Shown in pieces: positions 1 through 10,920 of a stretch of 64,000 bases of DNA. This DNA comes from Mesostigma viride. Lineage: Eukaryota; Streptophyta; Mesostigmatophyceae; Mesostigmatales; Mesostigmataceae. The first letter of the stretch is position 1. Every line of letters begins with the position of its first letter. The stretch lies in assembly GCA_009746045.1 (NCBI GenBank), contig RPFO01000015.1, positions 2,266,998 through 2,330,997 on the forward strand, read 5' to 3'. Under the pieces are notes generated by a model. That model was given only the letters and a program-made list of their open reading frames with translations, was not told the DNA's origin and did not search any database. Position numbers and translations under genes: made by a program.

Positions 1-1
1 C

Positions 2-682
2 TCGGTGGCGCTCCGGCACCAGCTATTTGCCCCGCAGCCTCTTGTTCCGGCCGGGCGGCCTTGTGGTAGCTGTGGGCAGCCGCTGGATCCCACGGGGACT
101 CACTACCTTGCCTGCATGGGGGGCCAACAGAATCAGAATTGGTATTTGTATTTGCACACTGTCCTCCTGACGGTGGTGCTCGCCATGATTCGGTCGGTTT
201 TCCCCCACGCGAACATCCGGTCCGAGGATGCGGATGGCGCTGCCTTCTATTCCCCCAACCACCGGCCTGACATCGTGGTGCTGGACTTTGAGGGGGGTGG
301 CCGGCATCTGCTTATTGACGTTTCGGTGGCGCGGCCCTTGGCTCTTAGCCACGTGGCTGGGGCCTCCCTCACGGCAGGTTACACGGCGGACCGGGCGGAG
401 CGGGCCAAGCTCCTGGCCTACGGCGACGTCGGGCACCATCGTGTGGTGCCCTTTGTCCTGGAGGAGTTTGGTGCCATGGGGCCCCTGACCTCCGCCTTCT
501 TCAAGGAGTGTTGCCGGCTCCGGGAGGACCGGCTGGACCTGGAGGGCCAGCGGGCCCCATGGTCGGCGCGGACCTGGACGTCATATTGGCGTCAGCGCTT
601 GTCGGTGGCGCTGACTCGGGCCATGGCTGACATCATGCTCCGCCGTACGCGGGCTGATTTTGCGGTGCAGCAGGGCTATTAG
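2..682 (+). CDS. LINE ORF C-terminus: zinc knuckle and restriction-like endonuclease (5' partial)
   Basis: The frame is open from the left edge to a TAG at 680-682, and its first listed codon is GTG, so this is the C-terminal ~226 residues of a longer protein whose RT lies outside the window. Near the N-terminal end a C-x2-C...H-x4-C knuckle (CGSCGQPLD...HYLAC) is followed by a PD...D signature (RPDIVVLD, then LLIDVSV about 14 residues on). This CCHC plus PD-(D/E)xK arrangement is the C-terminal module of non-LTR retrotransposons with a restriction-like endonuclease (R2/NeSL-type and algal relatives), which nicks target DNA for target-primed reverse transcription. The usual catalytic lysine is not obvious (IDVSV). 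No frameshift is visible in this part. Confidence 0.7.
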   Translation, partial: SVALRHQLFAPQPLVPAGRPCGSCGQPLDPTGTHYLACMGGQQNQNWYLYLHTVLLTVVLAMIRSVFPHANIRSEDADGAAFYSPNHRPDIVVLDFEGGGRHLLIDVSVARPLALSHVAGASLTAGYTADRAERAKLLAYGDVGHHRVVPFVLEEFGAMGPLTSAFFKECCRLREDRLDLEGQRAPWSARTWTSYWRQRLSVALTRAMADIMLRRTRADFAVQQGY

Positions 683-822
683 GTTCCTCCCGTTAGGCGT
701 TTCCATTGGTCTTATCGTAGTATAGAGCTTTGACATGGCTCTGTATATAGGTTTATAGCTGGGCGTTTGCTTTGGTTTGAGTGATTTCACTCTGCTGTAA
801 GTAATTATATTTTTAATATATA

Positions 823-1360
823 TAATGACACCAAATGAACTCAGTTGGACCTGGGACTTGGCACATGTTCGAAACACATCCCATGCAGCATGCCCACAAA
901 GTTTCAGGCTGGTTGGATGACAAATTGGTGACAGATGCTAGCATAAACACCACAAAAATGCAGTTTTTCAGGGTTTTCCAAGGGTTTCATCACACATTTG
1001 CATATATAATGACATCAAATGAACTCAGTTGGACCTGGGACTTGGCACATGTTTGAAACACATCCCATGCAGCATGCCCACAAAGCTTCAGGCTGGTTGG
1101 ATGACAAACTGGTGACAAATGCTAGCATAAATACCACAAAAATGCAGTTTTCATGGTTTTTCAAGGGTTTCATCACACATGTGCATATATAATGACATCA
1201 AATGAACTCAGTTGGACCTGGAACTTGGCACATGTTCGAAACACATCCCATGCAGCCTGCCCACAAAGCTTCAGGCTGGTTGGATAACAAATTGGTGACA
1301 GATGCTAGCATAAATACCACAGAAAAAGCAGCTTTCTATTGTTCTTCCAAGGGTTTCATG
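823..1360 (+). repeat. Three ~184-bp tandem repeats, possible LINE 3' UTR
   Basis: Three head-to-tail copies start at about 823, 1007 and 1190 (spacing 184 and 183). Each begins TAATGACA(C/T)CAAATGAACTC and runs through GGCTGGTTGGAT and GGGTTTCAT. The third copy diverges near its end. The array starts about 140 bp after the LINE stop codon in the same orientation, so it may be the 3' tail of that element. This link is inferred. Short ATG-initiated frames in each copy are too short and too divergent to call coding. Confidence 0.75.
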
Positions 1361-1787
1361 GCAATCATTCCACCTTGGTGTACAGAAGGTTCCAAACAAC
1401 ACATCATTACATTATGCATCATATTTACAATGCAGGAAGGCATACTTGGGGGCACATGCCTATAGTACAATGCATTAATAACACAGCTCTAGCCAGCTAG
1501 CTAGCTATATAGTGGCTAATGCCACACCCGGGGGCACGTTCTCACGGCCCTGCTGCATCCTTTTCCTTTTCTTCTTCTCTGCATCTGACAGGGGCCTGCC
1601 CCCCATCTTCTCATCCACCAGCCTGGTCAGCACCCTGACGTTGGTGACTTGCGTCAGCTACCCTACCCCCATGGCACGCTTGGCCTTACGCTTGGTGAAG
1701 GTGGAGGGGTGGGTGCGACAGTTGGTCTGGGTTTTCATCACCCCCTTCCTCCAGTGCATGCGTGTGCTCCAACGCCTAAGCAGAGAA

Positions 1788-1865
1788 GCACACACACACA
1801 CACATACACACACACACACACACGTCGATCCCTTACCCACCCACACACACACACCCACGTACACA
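1788..1865. repeat. (CA)n microsatellite
   Basis: Interrupted CA/CACACC run. Open frames across it encode only THTHTH-type low complexity. Confidence 0.85.
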
Positions 1866-1884
1866 TGTATCCACCCACCCATGC

Positions 1885-2085
1885 ATCCAATCATTGCTTT
1901 ATCCCATTGGAGTGAGGGGCTGCCAGAAGAACCAGATTTCTTACATATAAGTGATAAGCCCACGTCAAGGCCGTAGCCAATCTGAGACTCTATACTAACT
2001 AGGCCACCCGACAGGTGGCTAGGACATCACATTACCAGGGCCAACTCACCTGGGCCAGTCATGAGGACCTGGACTTGTAATACCC
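1885..2085. repeat. 201-bp direct repeat, copy 1
   Basis: The block from ATCCAATCATTGC to GACTTGTAATACCC recurs, apparently without change, at 2415-2615. The two copies flank the 305-bp block at 2112-2416, so the region has the form repeat - spacer - repeat with a 530-bp period. No protein signature was seen. Confidence 0.85.
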
Positions 2086-2111
2086 TCAAGCAGCGAGGGA
2101 GGGCGGGTGGG

Positions 2112-2416
2112 AGCTGCAAAGAGGCCTAGTTGTGGCAGTACCACAACCCTAAGTAGTCGGACCGCCCTGGGGTGGCGCGTGCCAGCCCACTGACCAAAAG
2201 GCCAGTGGCACCGTGACGCGCGCCAGCCCACTGACCTAAAAGGCCAGTGGTGCCGTGGCGCGCGCCAGCCCACTGACCAAAGGGCCAGTGGCGCCGCGCC
2301 ACCCCCGGTCCACACTACCCCCCCCCTCACTTCTAGTCGGACTGACTACTGCGGCCGCCCCTCCCCCTTTGAGTATGCCGCAAGTCATAGATAATACGAG
2401 CGTGAGCTCACAAAAT
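2112..2416. repeat. 305-bp GC-rich dispersed repeat, copy 1
   Basis: The segment from AGCTGCAAAGAGGCC to GAGCTCACAAAAT recurs at 3723-4027 with the same ends but different flanks. Inside are three ~42-bp units (GCCAGCCCACTGACC...GGCCAGTGG), each able to form a CCACTG/CAGTGG hairpin. Defined ends in two contexts suggest a small mobile or dispersed element. I found no RNA polymerase III boxes and no clear TIR. Confidence 0.7.
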
Positions 2417-2615
2417 CCAATCATTGCTTTATCCCATTGGAGTGAGGGGCTGCCAGAAGAACCAGATTTCTTACATATAAGTGATAAGCCCACGTCAAGG
2501 CCGTAGCCAATCTGAGACTCTATACTAACTAGGCCACCCGACAGGTGGCTAGGACATCACATTACCAGGGCCAACTCACCTGGGCCAGTCATGAGGACCT
2601 GGACTTGTAATACCC
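2415..2615. repeat. 201-bp direct repeat, copy 2
   Basis: Second copy of 1885-2085. It is followed by CAAACCCCC, whereas copy 1 is followed by TCAAGCAGCG. Confidence 0.85.
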
Positions 2616-3722
2616 CAAACCCCCAACCTGGCCCTCGGCCGCAGGCTGTCGCGTGACCCCGCCTCCCGTCGCCCCCCGTGTCCCCTGCCGCTACCAGCGG
2701 CTCCATCAGCCTAGCCAGGCGGCAATACAACGGGGGGAGCTAATAGTCTTCCTGAGCAGGATGATTCATCCCCAGGCCCAGCACACATCCCCTCACCCCA
2801 AAAGGTGCAGCTCGTCGAGAGTAAAGACACGCCGGATAGAACTCAACCCCACGGGCCCGCCACACAGGTGGGTCCTTACACGTCCCCCCCCTCGTGGGGG
2901 GCGAGGAAAACGCAAAGGCAGAGCGGAGCCCGCAGCCTTACCGCGGGCGAAGCGGAGCCTTCGCGTTTTCCACGCACCCCTCGCGGGGAAAAAGTTTTTG
3001 GAAACCTGCCAACCCGTGAGGGGTTTTCCACGCACCCTCCCCCGCACCCAAGCTGCGTCCTTGGATTCCCCCTCCGTCTGTACGCCATTCCCCGTCATCC
3101 CGTTTTTATGTTTTTGCACCATGGAAGCAGACCAACGATGTAACATAGCAGTAATCGGGTGCCCGTTAAGGCACCGGACCCTACCCTCTCGTCTGCAGCA
3201 CGAGGCTCCTCCTCCTCCACGCGTCGGGTAAAATTCTGCCCTTATATACTGCATGGACACTTCCCCCAACAATTCGTCACCTCGCCATCCCCCGCACCTC
3301 CCCATCTGGCCCACGCCGGCCGGTGGTTCCTGCTGTACCGGAGGGAATACGCCAGGCGAACTGAATTTCAGGTTTCGGCAGCTTGGACCACGCAATACTG
3401 TTTTACAGTGATTCCTGCACCATCTCACGATTTTTACCACCCGCCTGCACTATTCCACAGCTCCCGTCGACTGTGGCCTGGCCTGCCCAAATCATCTCGT
3501 GGCAGGAGATGATGTTCCATAGTGTCGGTCGGCGCCCAAATAATGCAGTGGAAATCGAGTCCTGTACTTCGAAAAACAGGGGCCCCGCCACCTTCCCCCC
3601 TCGGCGGCCAAAAATTTAAATCACTCTGGGCCCTCCCGAATAAATGGGAAGGCTGGTAGCCATCGACTAATTTGGGCTTGTGCCGCCATGGCCAGCCGCC
3701 ACCGAATTTCGATGGTCGCGAC
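2616..3722. other. Intergenic stretch without recognised gene; one strong hairpin
   Basis: About 1.1 kb with overlapping long frames on both strands (2653-3231 plus, 2793-3440 minus). None has a recognisable domain, and each is the shadow of another in GC-rich DNA. An inverted repeat at 2905-2919 and 2957-2971 (GGAAAACGCAAAGGC against GCCTTCGCGTTTTCC, one mismatch) encloses a ~37-nt loop. A smaller inverted repeat (AATCATCTC...GAGATGAT) lies near 3490-3513. Confidence 0.5.
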
Positions 3723-4027
3723 AGCTGCAAAGAGGCCTAGTTGTGGCAGTACCACAACCCTAAGTAGTCGGACCGCCCTGGGGTGGCGCGTGCCAGCCCA
3801 CTGACCAAAAGGCCAGTGGCACCGTGACGCGCGCCAGCCCACTGACCTAAAAGGCCAGTGGTGCCGTGGCGCGCGCCAGCCCACTGACCAAAGGGCCAGT
3901 GGCGCCGCGCCACCCCCGGTCCACACTACCCCCCCCCTCACTTCTAGTCGGACTGACTACTGCGGCCGCCCCTCCCCCTTTGAGTATGCCGCAAGTCATA
4001 GATAATACGAGCGTGAGCTCACAAAAT
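3723..4027. repeat. 305-bp GC-rich dispersed repeat, copy 2
   Basis: Same sequence as 2112-2416 at a constant offset of 1611, here abutting the (CACG)n tract on its right. Confidence 0.7.
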
Positions 4028-4238
<211 letters not shown>

Positions 4239-4243
4239 GTCAT

Positions 4244-4656
4244 ACCCTCTCCCTCCCTCCCTCCCTCCCTCCCTCCCTCCCCCTCCCTCCCTCCCTCCCT
4301 CCCTCCCTCCTCCCTCCCTCCTCCCTCCCTCCCTCCCTCCCTCCCTCCCTCCCTCCCTCCCTCCCTCCCTCCCTCCCTCCCTCCCTCCCTCCCTCCCTCC
4401 CTCCTTCCCTCCCTCCCTCCCTCCCTCCCTCCCTCCTCCCTCCCTCCCTCCCTCCCTCCCTCCCTCCCTCCCTCCCTCCCTCCCTCCCTCCCTCCCTCCC
4501 TCCCTCCCTCCCTCCTCCCTCCCTCCCTCCCTCCCTCCCTCCCTCCCTCCCTCCCTCCCTCCCTCCCTCCCTCCCTCCCTCCCTCCCTCCCTCCCTCCCT
4601 CCCTCCCTCCCTCCCTCCCTCCCTCCCTCCCTCCCTCCCTCCCTCCCCCCCTCCCT
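4244..4656. repeat. (CCCT)n microsatellite, about 410 bp
   Basis: CCCT tetranucleotide tract with a few CCT slips. The plus strand is all-pyrimidine. Frames encode PPSL or GGRE repeats and are not genes. Confidence 0.95.
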
Positions 4657-5519
4657 CATTCATACACCCGTTCATTCATGCATGCAGCCGCTCATCATTA
4701 ACACGCCTCCGTTGGGAAACTCACGGGGTATGGACTATGAAACGGGCGGTAAGAAAGGAAGAAGGAGCCGCCTCCCCAACATGCCGCCCGGCAAAGGCAG
4801 CGATGGGCCGTCCAGGAGGGAAACACTGCGCTTTGCCTTGTACGCCGGGGTGCGCAGGCGACGTGCGGGCACTGTCGCGTGTAAATTTGCCTGCCCGCCC
4901 CAGTCCTTCTCGGAACGCCTCCCCAGAGCATGCCGTCATGGTAAGAGCTCTTTTCGCCCGTCGCCGGAAGCTTAAACCACAAGAATACGCCGGTTAATGA
5001 CCAGAAAATGGGGGGTTGTCGACGTTATAAACCAGTAGCTGTGGTTTTTCCCGCACCCTGAGCACACTCCGGACGGGGCCAGCAAGCCCCGCCCGCAGGA
5101 TGAACACCGGGCGATGTTGCTGCGCCCAAGGGAAGTCATATAGCTGCAAGAAAAGACGTAAAAGCGATTAAAAGCACGACATGCAGTGTTGCCCCTGTCA
5201 GCGCTCCTATAATTCTCACTTTTTCGTTCGCAATCGTAAAAATCGGAAACGCAAAATTAAGGGAAATCCATCGCTGGGTTTCTTTGAAATGATGTTAGGA
5301 ACTGGTAGAATGTGTTCATGACCGCCGAGAGCATGTTTTTCCTGTCTGTGTCTTACCTTGCACACACACGGGTCGGGCCGGTTGGTGTGCAAAACGCCCG
5401 CCTGCTGCCCACGTGCCCTCGCTGCAGAAAAAAAAGAAACTGTTTTTCAGGGTTTTTAATGTACGATACTTTTCCTTATGTAATCAACGTCCGAACAAGC
5501 GAAATAACGTCCAAAATGG
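4657..5519. other. Region without recognised gene
   Basis: Frames on both strands near 4700-4980 have no recognisable domain. A 5' LTR for element B would be expected about here, but the sequence does not match the element's 3' LTR at 19556 onward, so none is called. Confidence 0.4.
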
Positions 5520-6173
5520 TTGCGTAATCAGCTCGCAATAAATTTTCGCGTCACCATAGCCGTGCACACCGAATTTCAGTCAACATTGCACGCGCGCACC
5601 GAATTTCGTCAACTTTCGCGCGGGAATTACCGGGGCGGTACCGGCGCTGCGCCGGCGATTCGTGGTCCATTGGACCAAAGTCGGTCGATTCTATCGGCTT
5701 TTACGGTCCAGGTCCGCGGAGGCCTTCGTTCGGTTAACGAGGTCACCACCGCCATTGAGGAGGTGGACAACGCCATTTCGTCGCCCAGCGGCTATCAGCG
5801 GAATTTACAAAACTGGGCTGCGATGCGCACTGGAGGCGCGCCCGTGGTCTCAACAAATTTGTTCCAAGACATCGCGTTGCTGTCGCTGCTTACTCGCGGC
5901 GTACGCACTCGCGAACGCCAGGTTCTCATTAACCTGGTGGCGTTTCTCTCTGCTCTGCGTGAGTGGATCCCAGCAGGCTGGGAACTTTTATCCATCTTCA
6001 CGCATCCTCTCCGCATCGTCGCGCGTCGGCGCATTGCGGTTTTCCTGCCGACGCAAAACCAGGCGAGTACGCCTGTTTTAATCCACGCCGGCGCAGGTCC
6101 GGCTATTACGCCGGACATGGAGGACGCAGAGTTTGCGTACGAGTACTGCGACTTTCGTGGTCTTGACTATTAA
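5520..6173 (+). pseudogene. Element B: candidate ORF0 remnant upstream of gag
   Basis: A 217-codon frame opens at a TTG; its first convenient in-frame ATG is at 5823. It ends with TAA 165 nt before the B gag ATG. It has no domain I recognise. Position and orientation match the ORF0 genes placed just before gag in the related elements D and A. Sequence likeness to them is weak: helical segments, and a LLTRGVRTRE stretch that may correspond to IIRDAQTREE in D. I infer a divergent or 5'-broken ORF0. It could instead be unrelated. Confidence 0.35.
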
Positions 6174-6338
6174 AACGTCGGCCATTTTTCCAGTACTCGT
6201 CGGTATTTTGTCGACATTTCGACGGCAATTCGCGGCGGCGTCGACACCGGTGCAGGCGGCATTATTCGACAGACTGTTTTGTACATATTTGATTTTGCTG
6301 CTTTGCTCCAGTGTTGTAGAACAGCTTGTAGTGCATCA

Positions 6339-7443
6339 TGGCAGATGGGCGACGTAGCAAGGGCGCCCCAGCCAGTGGGAATAATGGTGGTGCTGGTAGT
6401 GGGACAGCTCACGTAGATGACGTGGGTGTCACCGGTGAAATAACCACTATATACATCACAACAATAATAATACACAAGCTGTGCATGGATTTGACCTCAC
6501 CACTCAGGGTTTATTAATTGTAAATCAGCTTCAACCTGTGACATCCGACTCCAAGCCTAAGCAGGCTGAAGAGTTTGTAGAAGGATTGGAAGGGTTTCCT
6601 AGTTTGTACGGGGGTACCAACTACAGTGTACTATCAGATCTGGATAGGGAGCAGCACGTTTGGCAAGTGCACTGACCAGAACAAGGACCTAACCAGGGAA
6701 TGCAAAAAGGCCAACAAGGCCTGGGCAGTATATGTAGCTGAGCTGAAGGAGCTGCTTGAAGACCAGCGCAAGAAGGTCGGCATCCATTGGCAAGACAAGT
6801 ATCAAGGGTGGGAGGTCAAGGGGGATCTCATCCAGAATTTCCTTAACTATTGCAAAATGGTTGAGGAAGGCAGGGCCCACGGTTTCAACGTGGCAGACAA
6901 TATAGCCCTGACCAACTGGTTGAAGGTCTCTGGGCTGGATAAGGCCACACGTGGATCTCTCAAGGTCATGTGTGCTCCTCACTCCACCATGAAGGCCTAC
7001 AAGGTCATCATCAAGCAAGCTCTGGAAGCTGAGGAGCTGTTTGAGGGTGGGGTGCCAGCAGTGAAGGCAACCCATGCAGGTGGGCGTACCCAGGGGGGCT
7101 CCAAATCGTCTGAGGCTGACAGAAGCCAAGGAGGACGTAGGGGCAACCACAACAAGCGGAAGGCCAATCATTCACCCGACCCTGACGGGAGGTCACACTC
7201 CAAGTCGGTGTTCAGGCGGGTGGGTGGTCAGCCCAAGCAGGGCAACGCATCTGACAACGGGGGTGGTGGCCAGGGCAAGTCAAAAATCCAGTGCTACCTG
7301 TGCAAGGGGTGGGGGCACATCAAGAAGGAGTGTCCCTCTTTCAAGAAGACCCAGGGCCAGGGCAACAACAAAAACAACAAGAACAAGTCCCAGGCAGGCC
7401 AGCCTTCAAAGGGCAGTCAACAAGAAGAAAACAAGGAGCAGTG
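6339..7443 (+). pseudogene. gag: Element B gag (capsid and CCHC nucleocapsid), frameshifted
   Basis: Begins at ATG 6339 (MADGRRSKGAPAS). Two frame changes, near 6475 and 6650, join three frames. The last frame (to 7443) holds the capsid-like region (KGDLIQNFLNYC, EGRAHGFNVADN) and one zinc knuckle, CYLCKGWGHIKKEC (C-x2-C-x4-H-x4-C), followed by a basic K/N/Q-rich tail. It is homologous in pattern to the gags of A and D (compare KGAKHGFNLTDRA). No protease domain follows the knuckle before the stop, unlike Ty1/copia, where PR comes next. Confidence 0.75.
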
Positions 7444-7585
7444 ACTGTCTGAGGCAACCCCTGCATACCTTAGTTCACCCAAGGGGGAGGCCAGGTGCTC
7501 CAATGCAGATTTTATATCTGGGCAACAAAAGGGTGATCTCCAGGTTCAGGGTGGCCCCAGGTCACCTGGAGAGGTTCAGGTTCCT

Positions 7586-10183
7586 ATGAAGACGTCCTTG
7601 ACAGCTGGTGCAGCTGTAAGAATGTCTGACCCCATGCATCCTCGTGCTGGGCACGAGGGTGGACCTCTCATTTTGAGGGAAACCAATGTACAACCACAGA
7701 GGGGTGTGAAGGCCTCTGGTGGTCTACATGTGGTCCCTGCTGGCGGTCCAGGTGTTGGGCATGAGCAGGGTGACTCAGGCTCTGAGTCAAGTATGGATGG
7801 AAGTCAGCATGGTGATGCTGGACAACCTGACAGCACAGTCCTGACTGTGCCAGGGACTGCTTCCTCCGTGTACCAGGAGTTGGGTGCCCAGATCCACAAC
7901 ATGTTTGGGCATGCCACTTCTCTGTCAAACAACTTTGCCTTCCGTATGGGCAAGGCACCCCTTCTCAAGGCGTGCCAGCAAGCTGCCTCACGGTGTAAGT
8001 GCCAGTTGTCCTCCAACAAGCCCAGGAAATCACATGCCAAAGCTCTACCTCAGGGCATTGGTGATCTGCAGTGTGATATCCAACACATCAGGGGCATGCA
8101 ACTGTTGGTGTGTGTTGACAGGTACACAAAGTACAAGGTGCTAGAGCATTTACCTTCTATGAAGAACAGGTACTTGCTGGCTGCCCTGCAGAATGTAAGA
8201 GCCAAGTTTCCTACCACAAGGATCCAGGTGGACATGCAGTTTCAGCATCTCAAGGGTGATCCCACCCTTCCTGAGTTGCTGGTTACACCTAGGGAGGCTC
8301 ATGGGCAGCAGGGTGCTATAGAAAGGGCAATCCAAGAGGTCAAGAAATTGATCATCTCTGAAGACTGGGTACCCTTGTCTGCACCTGCACTTGTCAGGAG
8401 TGCATGGTTGAGGAACGTGGAGCAGCAGCTGAACAGCAGGGTCAATTTCTACTATGATGGAGTTGCTGTCAGCCCAATGGGTCTATATCATGGCCTGTGC
8501 CCCCACATGTGCTGGAGGGCTGGAAACATGCTGCACATGTCACCTTTGCCAAGCTGAGGGAGAAGGACCGGGGTTGGAAGATGCTGGAGCCAACAGTGGG
8601 TCAGAAAGTATTAGCTTGGAAGGAACCGAGCCTGTATGGCAAACGTGGTAGCTGGAGTCCTGGGGTGGTTACCCAGGTTGATGAAGCTAGCCACGCATGC
8701 TTGGTCAGCATGGAGGACGAACCAAAGCATGTACACCGGCTGAGTTGGTCATATGTCAAGCCTAACCTGATGAATGAGGGCAGTCAGGCACAAGGCTCAC
8801 AGGATCTGCAGGATTTTCAGGTCCCAGGTGGCATCACTGACGCAACGACCACATCTGTTGCAGGGGAATCTGTCAGCCCTGGCCAGGTTGCAGAGGTACT
8901 TGTTGAACAGGCTGCAAGGTCAACAGCTGGGGAGTCAACTGTCAAGCCCAAGGCTCTAACCAAGCCCAGGGGGACTAGTTTGGCTGGATTGATCGGGGCT
9001 CTGCAAAGGGCCAAGAAGCAGCCCAAGGTAGCCAAGCTCAGGTGGCATGGCAATCTGGGGCTGGACACTGCCTTAGAGGTAGACACTAATTCTCAGGTTT
9101 CCATTATTGGAACCAGAGCTGCAGCAGGGTACAGCATGTCTGAGCCCAGCTATCAGTTTGTGTCTAACTTCAGTGGCGGGGTACACGTGAAGGTACGGGG
9201 TGAGGTATCTATCCCTACCCTTGGACAGGACACTGCCTTTTGTGTCTTGGAGGGCTATCAGGGACCTGCTCTTCTGGGGCAGAATTTCCTATGCCAGGAT
9301 GGGGTAGTGATCACGTCCTCTCTCCTGACTAAGGAAGGGGCTGGTCAGGTCCCACTGATTAATTTCAGGACCACTCACTTATCACGTGCAGTAACCAGGT
9401 CGGTTAAGCGTGTGCAAGTGTGCCAGGGGCAAGAGCCCTTGGTTGATGACCTCATATTGCCAGCTGCTAGTCATCCAAGCAGTTTGGGCATTGGTCCTCA
9501 CTCACTTGCTGGACACACAGCCCTATCAACTACCAAGGCCTGGTGAAGCTCATGTCCTCTCCCATTATGTGTCCCCAGGTCACACTGGGTCTGATTAATT
9601 AAATCTGGGGAGGACTGGATCTCCAAGAAATGCGTGGAACCTGTCAATGACCTGCCTCCTGCACGGCGTCTACTCAAGCTCAAGTTTGTCGTCAAGATGA
9701 AGGAGGTGGACGGGGTCAAGGTACCACATGTCAGGCCAGTGCTGAATGAGTTCAAGGGTACTGGTGAGTGCACTGCTGAGGAGTTGTATACCCCTGGTAT
9801 GCTGCATGACACTTGGAGGCTGCTGCTGTGTGTATTTCTAGGCCTTCTCAACAAGGGCTTGGACTATGGCTCAGTGGTGGTAGATTTCAAGAGAGCATTT
9901 CTGGAGGGGGATGCAGATGTGGCACAGGAAAAATGGGAGGGCAAGACGCCTTTCTATGTCAGGGTGCCTGCTGTATGGAAAAGGGACATACACACTGAGT
10001 TCCTTAAAATCCTCAAGGGCCTGGAGGGCCTGAGGTCAAGTCCAATAATCTGGAGGGAGACACTCAACCGTTTCCTGAAGGAGCATTGCCACTTGAAGGT
10101 TTCTCCTGTAGACCCCTGTCTGTTTCTGGGGCAATGGGAAGGCCTACCAGTCGGTGTATGCTTCGCTGCACGGGGATGACCTG
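7586..10183 (+). pseudogene. pol: Element B pol: integrase - SH3-like - protease - RT, frameshifted
   Basis: The first frame starts at ATG 7586. An H-x4-H motif (HNMFGH, ~7894) and an RCKC pair resemble the integrase zinc finger. The integrase core has D (QCDIQHIRGM, ~8070), D (IQVDMQF, ~8225) and E (HGQQGAIERAI, ~8305). A frame change near 8530 leads to an SH3-like segment (GQKVLAWKEPSL...YVKP, 8598-8763). A retropepsin-like domain follows: EVDTNSQVSI at ~9076 and ALLGQNFL at ~9270. After a stop at 9546 and another frame change, copia-type RT starts near 9650, with VVDFKRAFLEGD at ~9885. The catalytic box lies in another frame as LHGDD (10166-10180). There the gene is cut by element C. Confidence 0.8.
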
Positions 10184-10881
10184 TGTTTTGTTTTATGATC
10201 CTTCCTTGCAGATCACAGGTCAAGATCAAGGCTGAGGAAGTGAGAGACTGAGAGACAAAATGTTCACGCATAAAACTGGCAGCTTGAGATGCCCTTGCTG
10301 CCTTTGTTCATTTCATTATATAGGCAATTAGGTGGCAAAGGTAGAACTGCCACATGTCAAGCAAGGGTTGCAACACTTCTAGATTCCTAGAATATTTGTT
10401 GTGTGATTGCCAGATGCCATTTGCTGAAATACAACATAAGGAATGATTGCCATCTGTCAACATGCAAATAACCATCATATGGAACTGCCATCTGTCAATA
10501 AACTAAGCAATGTGCTCTACTAGGCATTCGCCACATGTCCATGGAATAAAGTATCTAGAATCCTTGTCAGGAATCAAGAAACACTGACATAAGATCTGAC
10601 ACAACAGTAGTCACTGTACCATGAATCTACCTCATGAACTAGCAACATGTTCAGGCCAGTTGGCATGCCAGTTGTCAGCACAATTGTCACGTGATATGCT
10701 GACACACTAGTCTACTTGGCAAGACCATAGTGCATATAACTTTGGAAGGCCGTATCTCAGCCATTCGTAGTCCAAATCGAGTAGGAAAAAGTGCTATAAG
10801 TCCAGCTATTAAATCTCTATCAAGCTGACTATATACAAGCACAATGTGGGCAGGGCAGGTGGATACACTAATATCCAGACA
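10184..10881 (-). repeat. Element C 3' LTR (698 bp)
   Basis: Plus-strand ends are TGTTTTGTTTTATG and ATATCCAGACA. It matches 14834-15456 plus 17757-17819 apart from a few substitutions and a missing TA at the T insertion point. Confidence 0.9.
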
Positions 10882-10920
10882 CCCCCCTTAGTCCAATGAC
10901 GTGCCCACTAACAGCTCAAG

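Noticed and set aside
1520-1740. Minus-strand coding-looking stretch (CRTHPSTFTKRKAKRAMG, then a stop, then LVDEKMGGRPLS)
   Set aside because: It is interrupted by an in-frame TAG, has no recognised family and no clear splice sites. It may be an exon relic but is too weak to call.
4980-5520. 5' LTR of element B
   Set aside because: No matching sequence to the 3' LTR beginning TGGCATTGG could be seen, so none was annotated.
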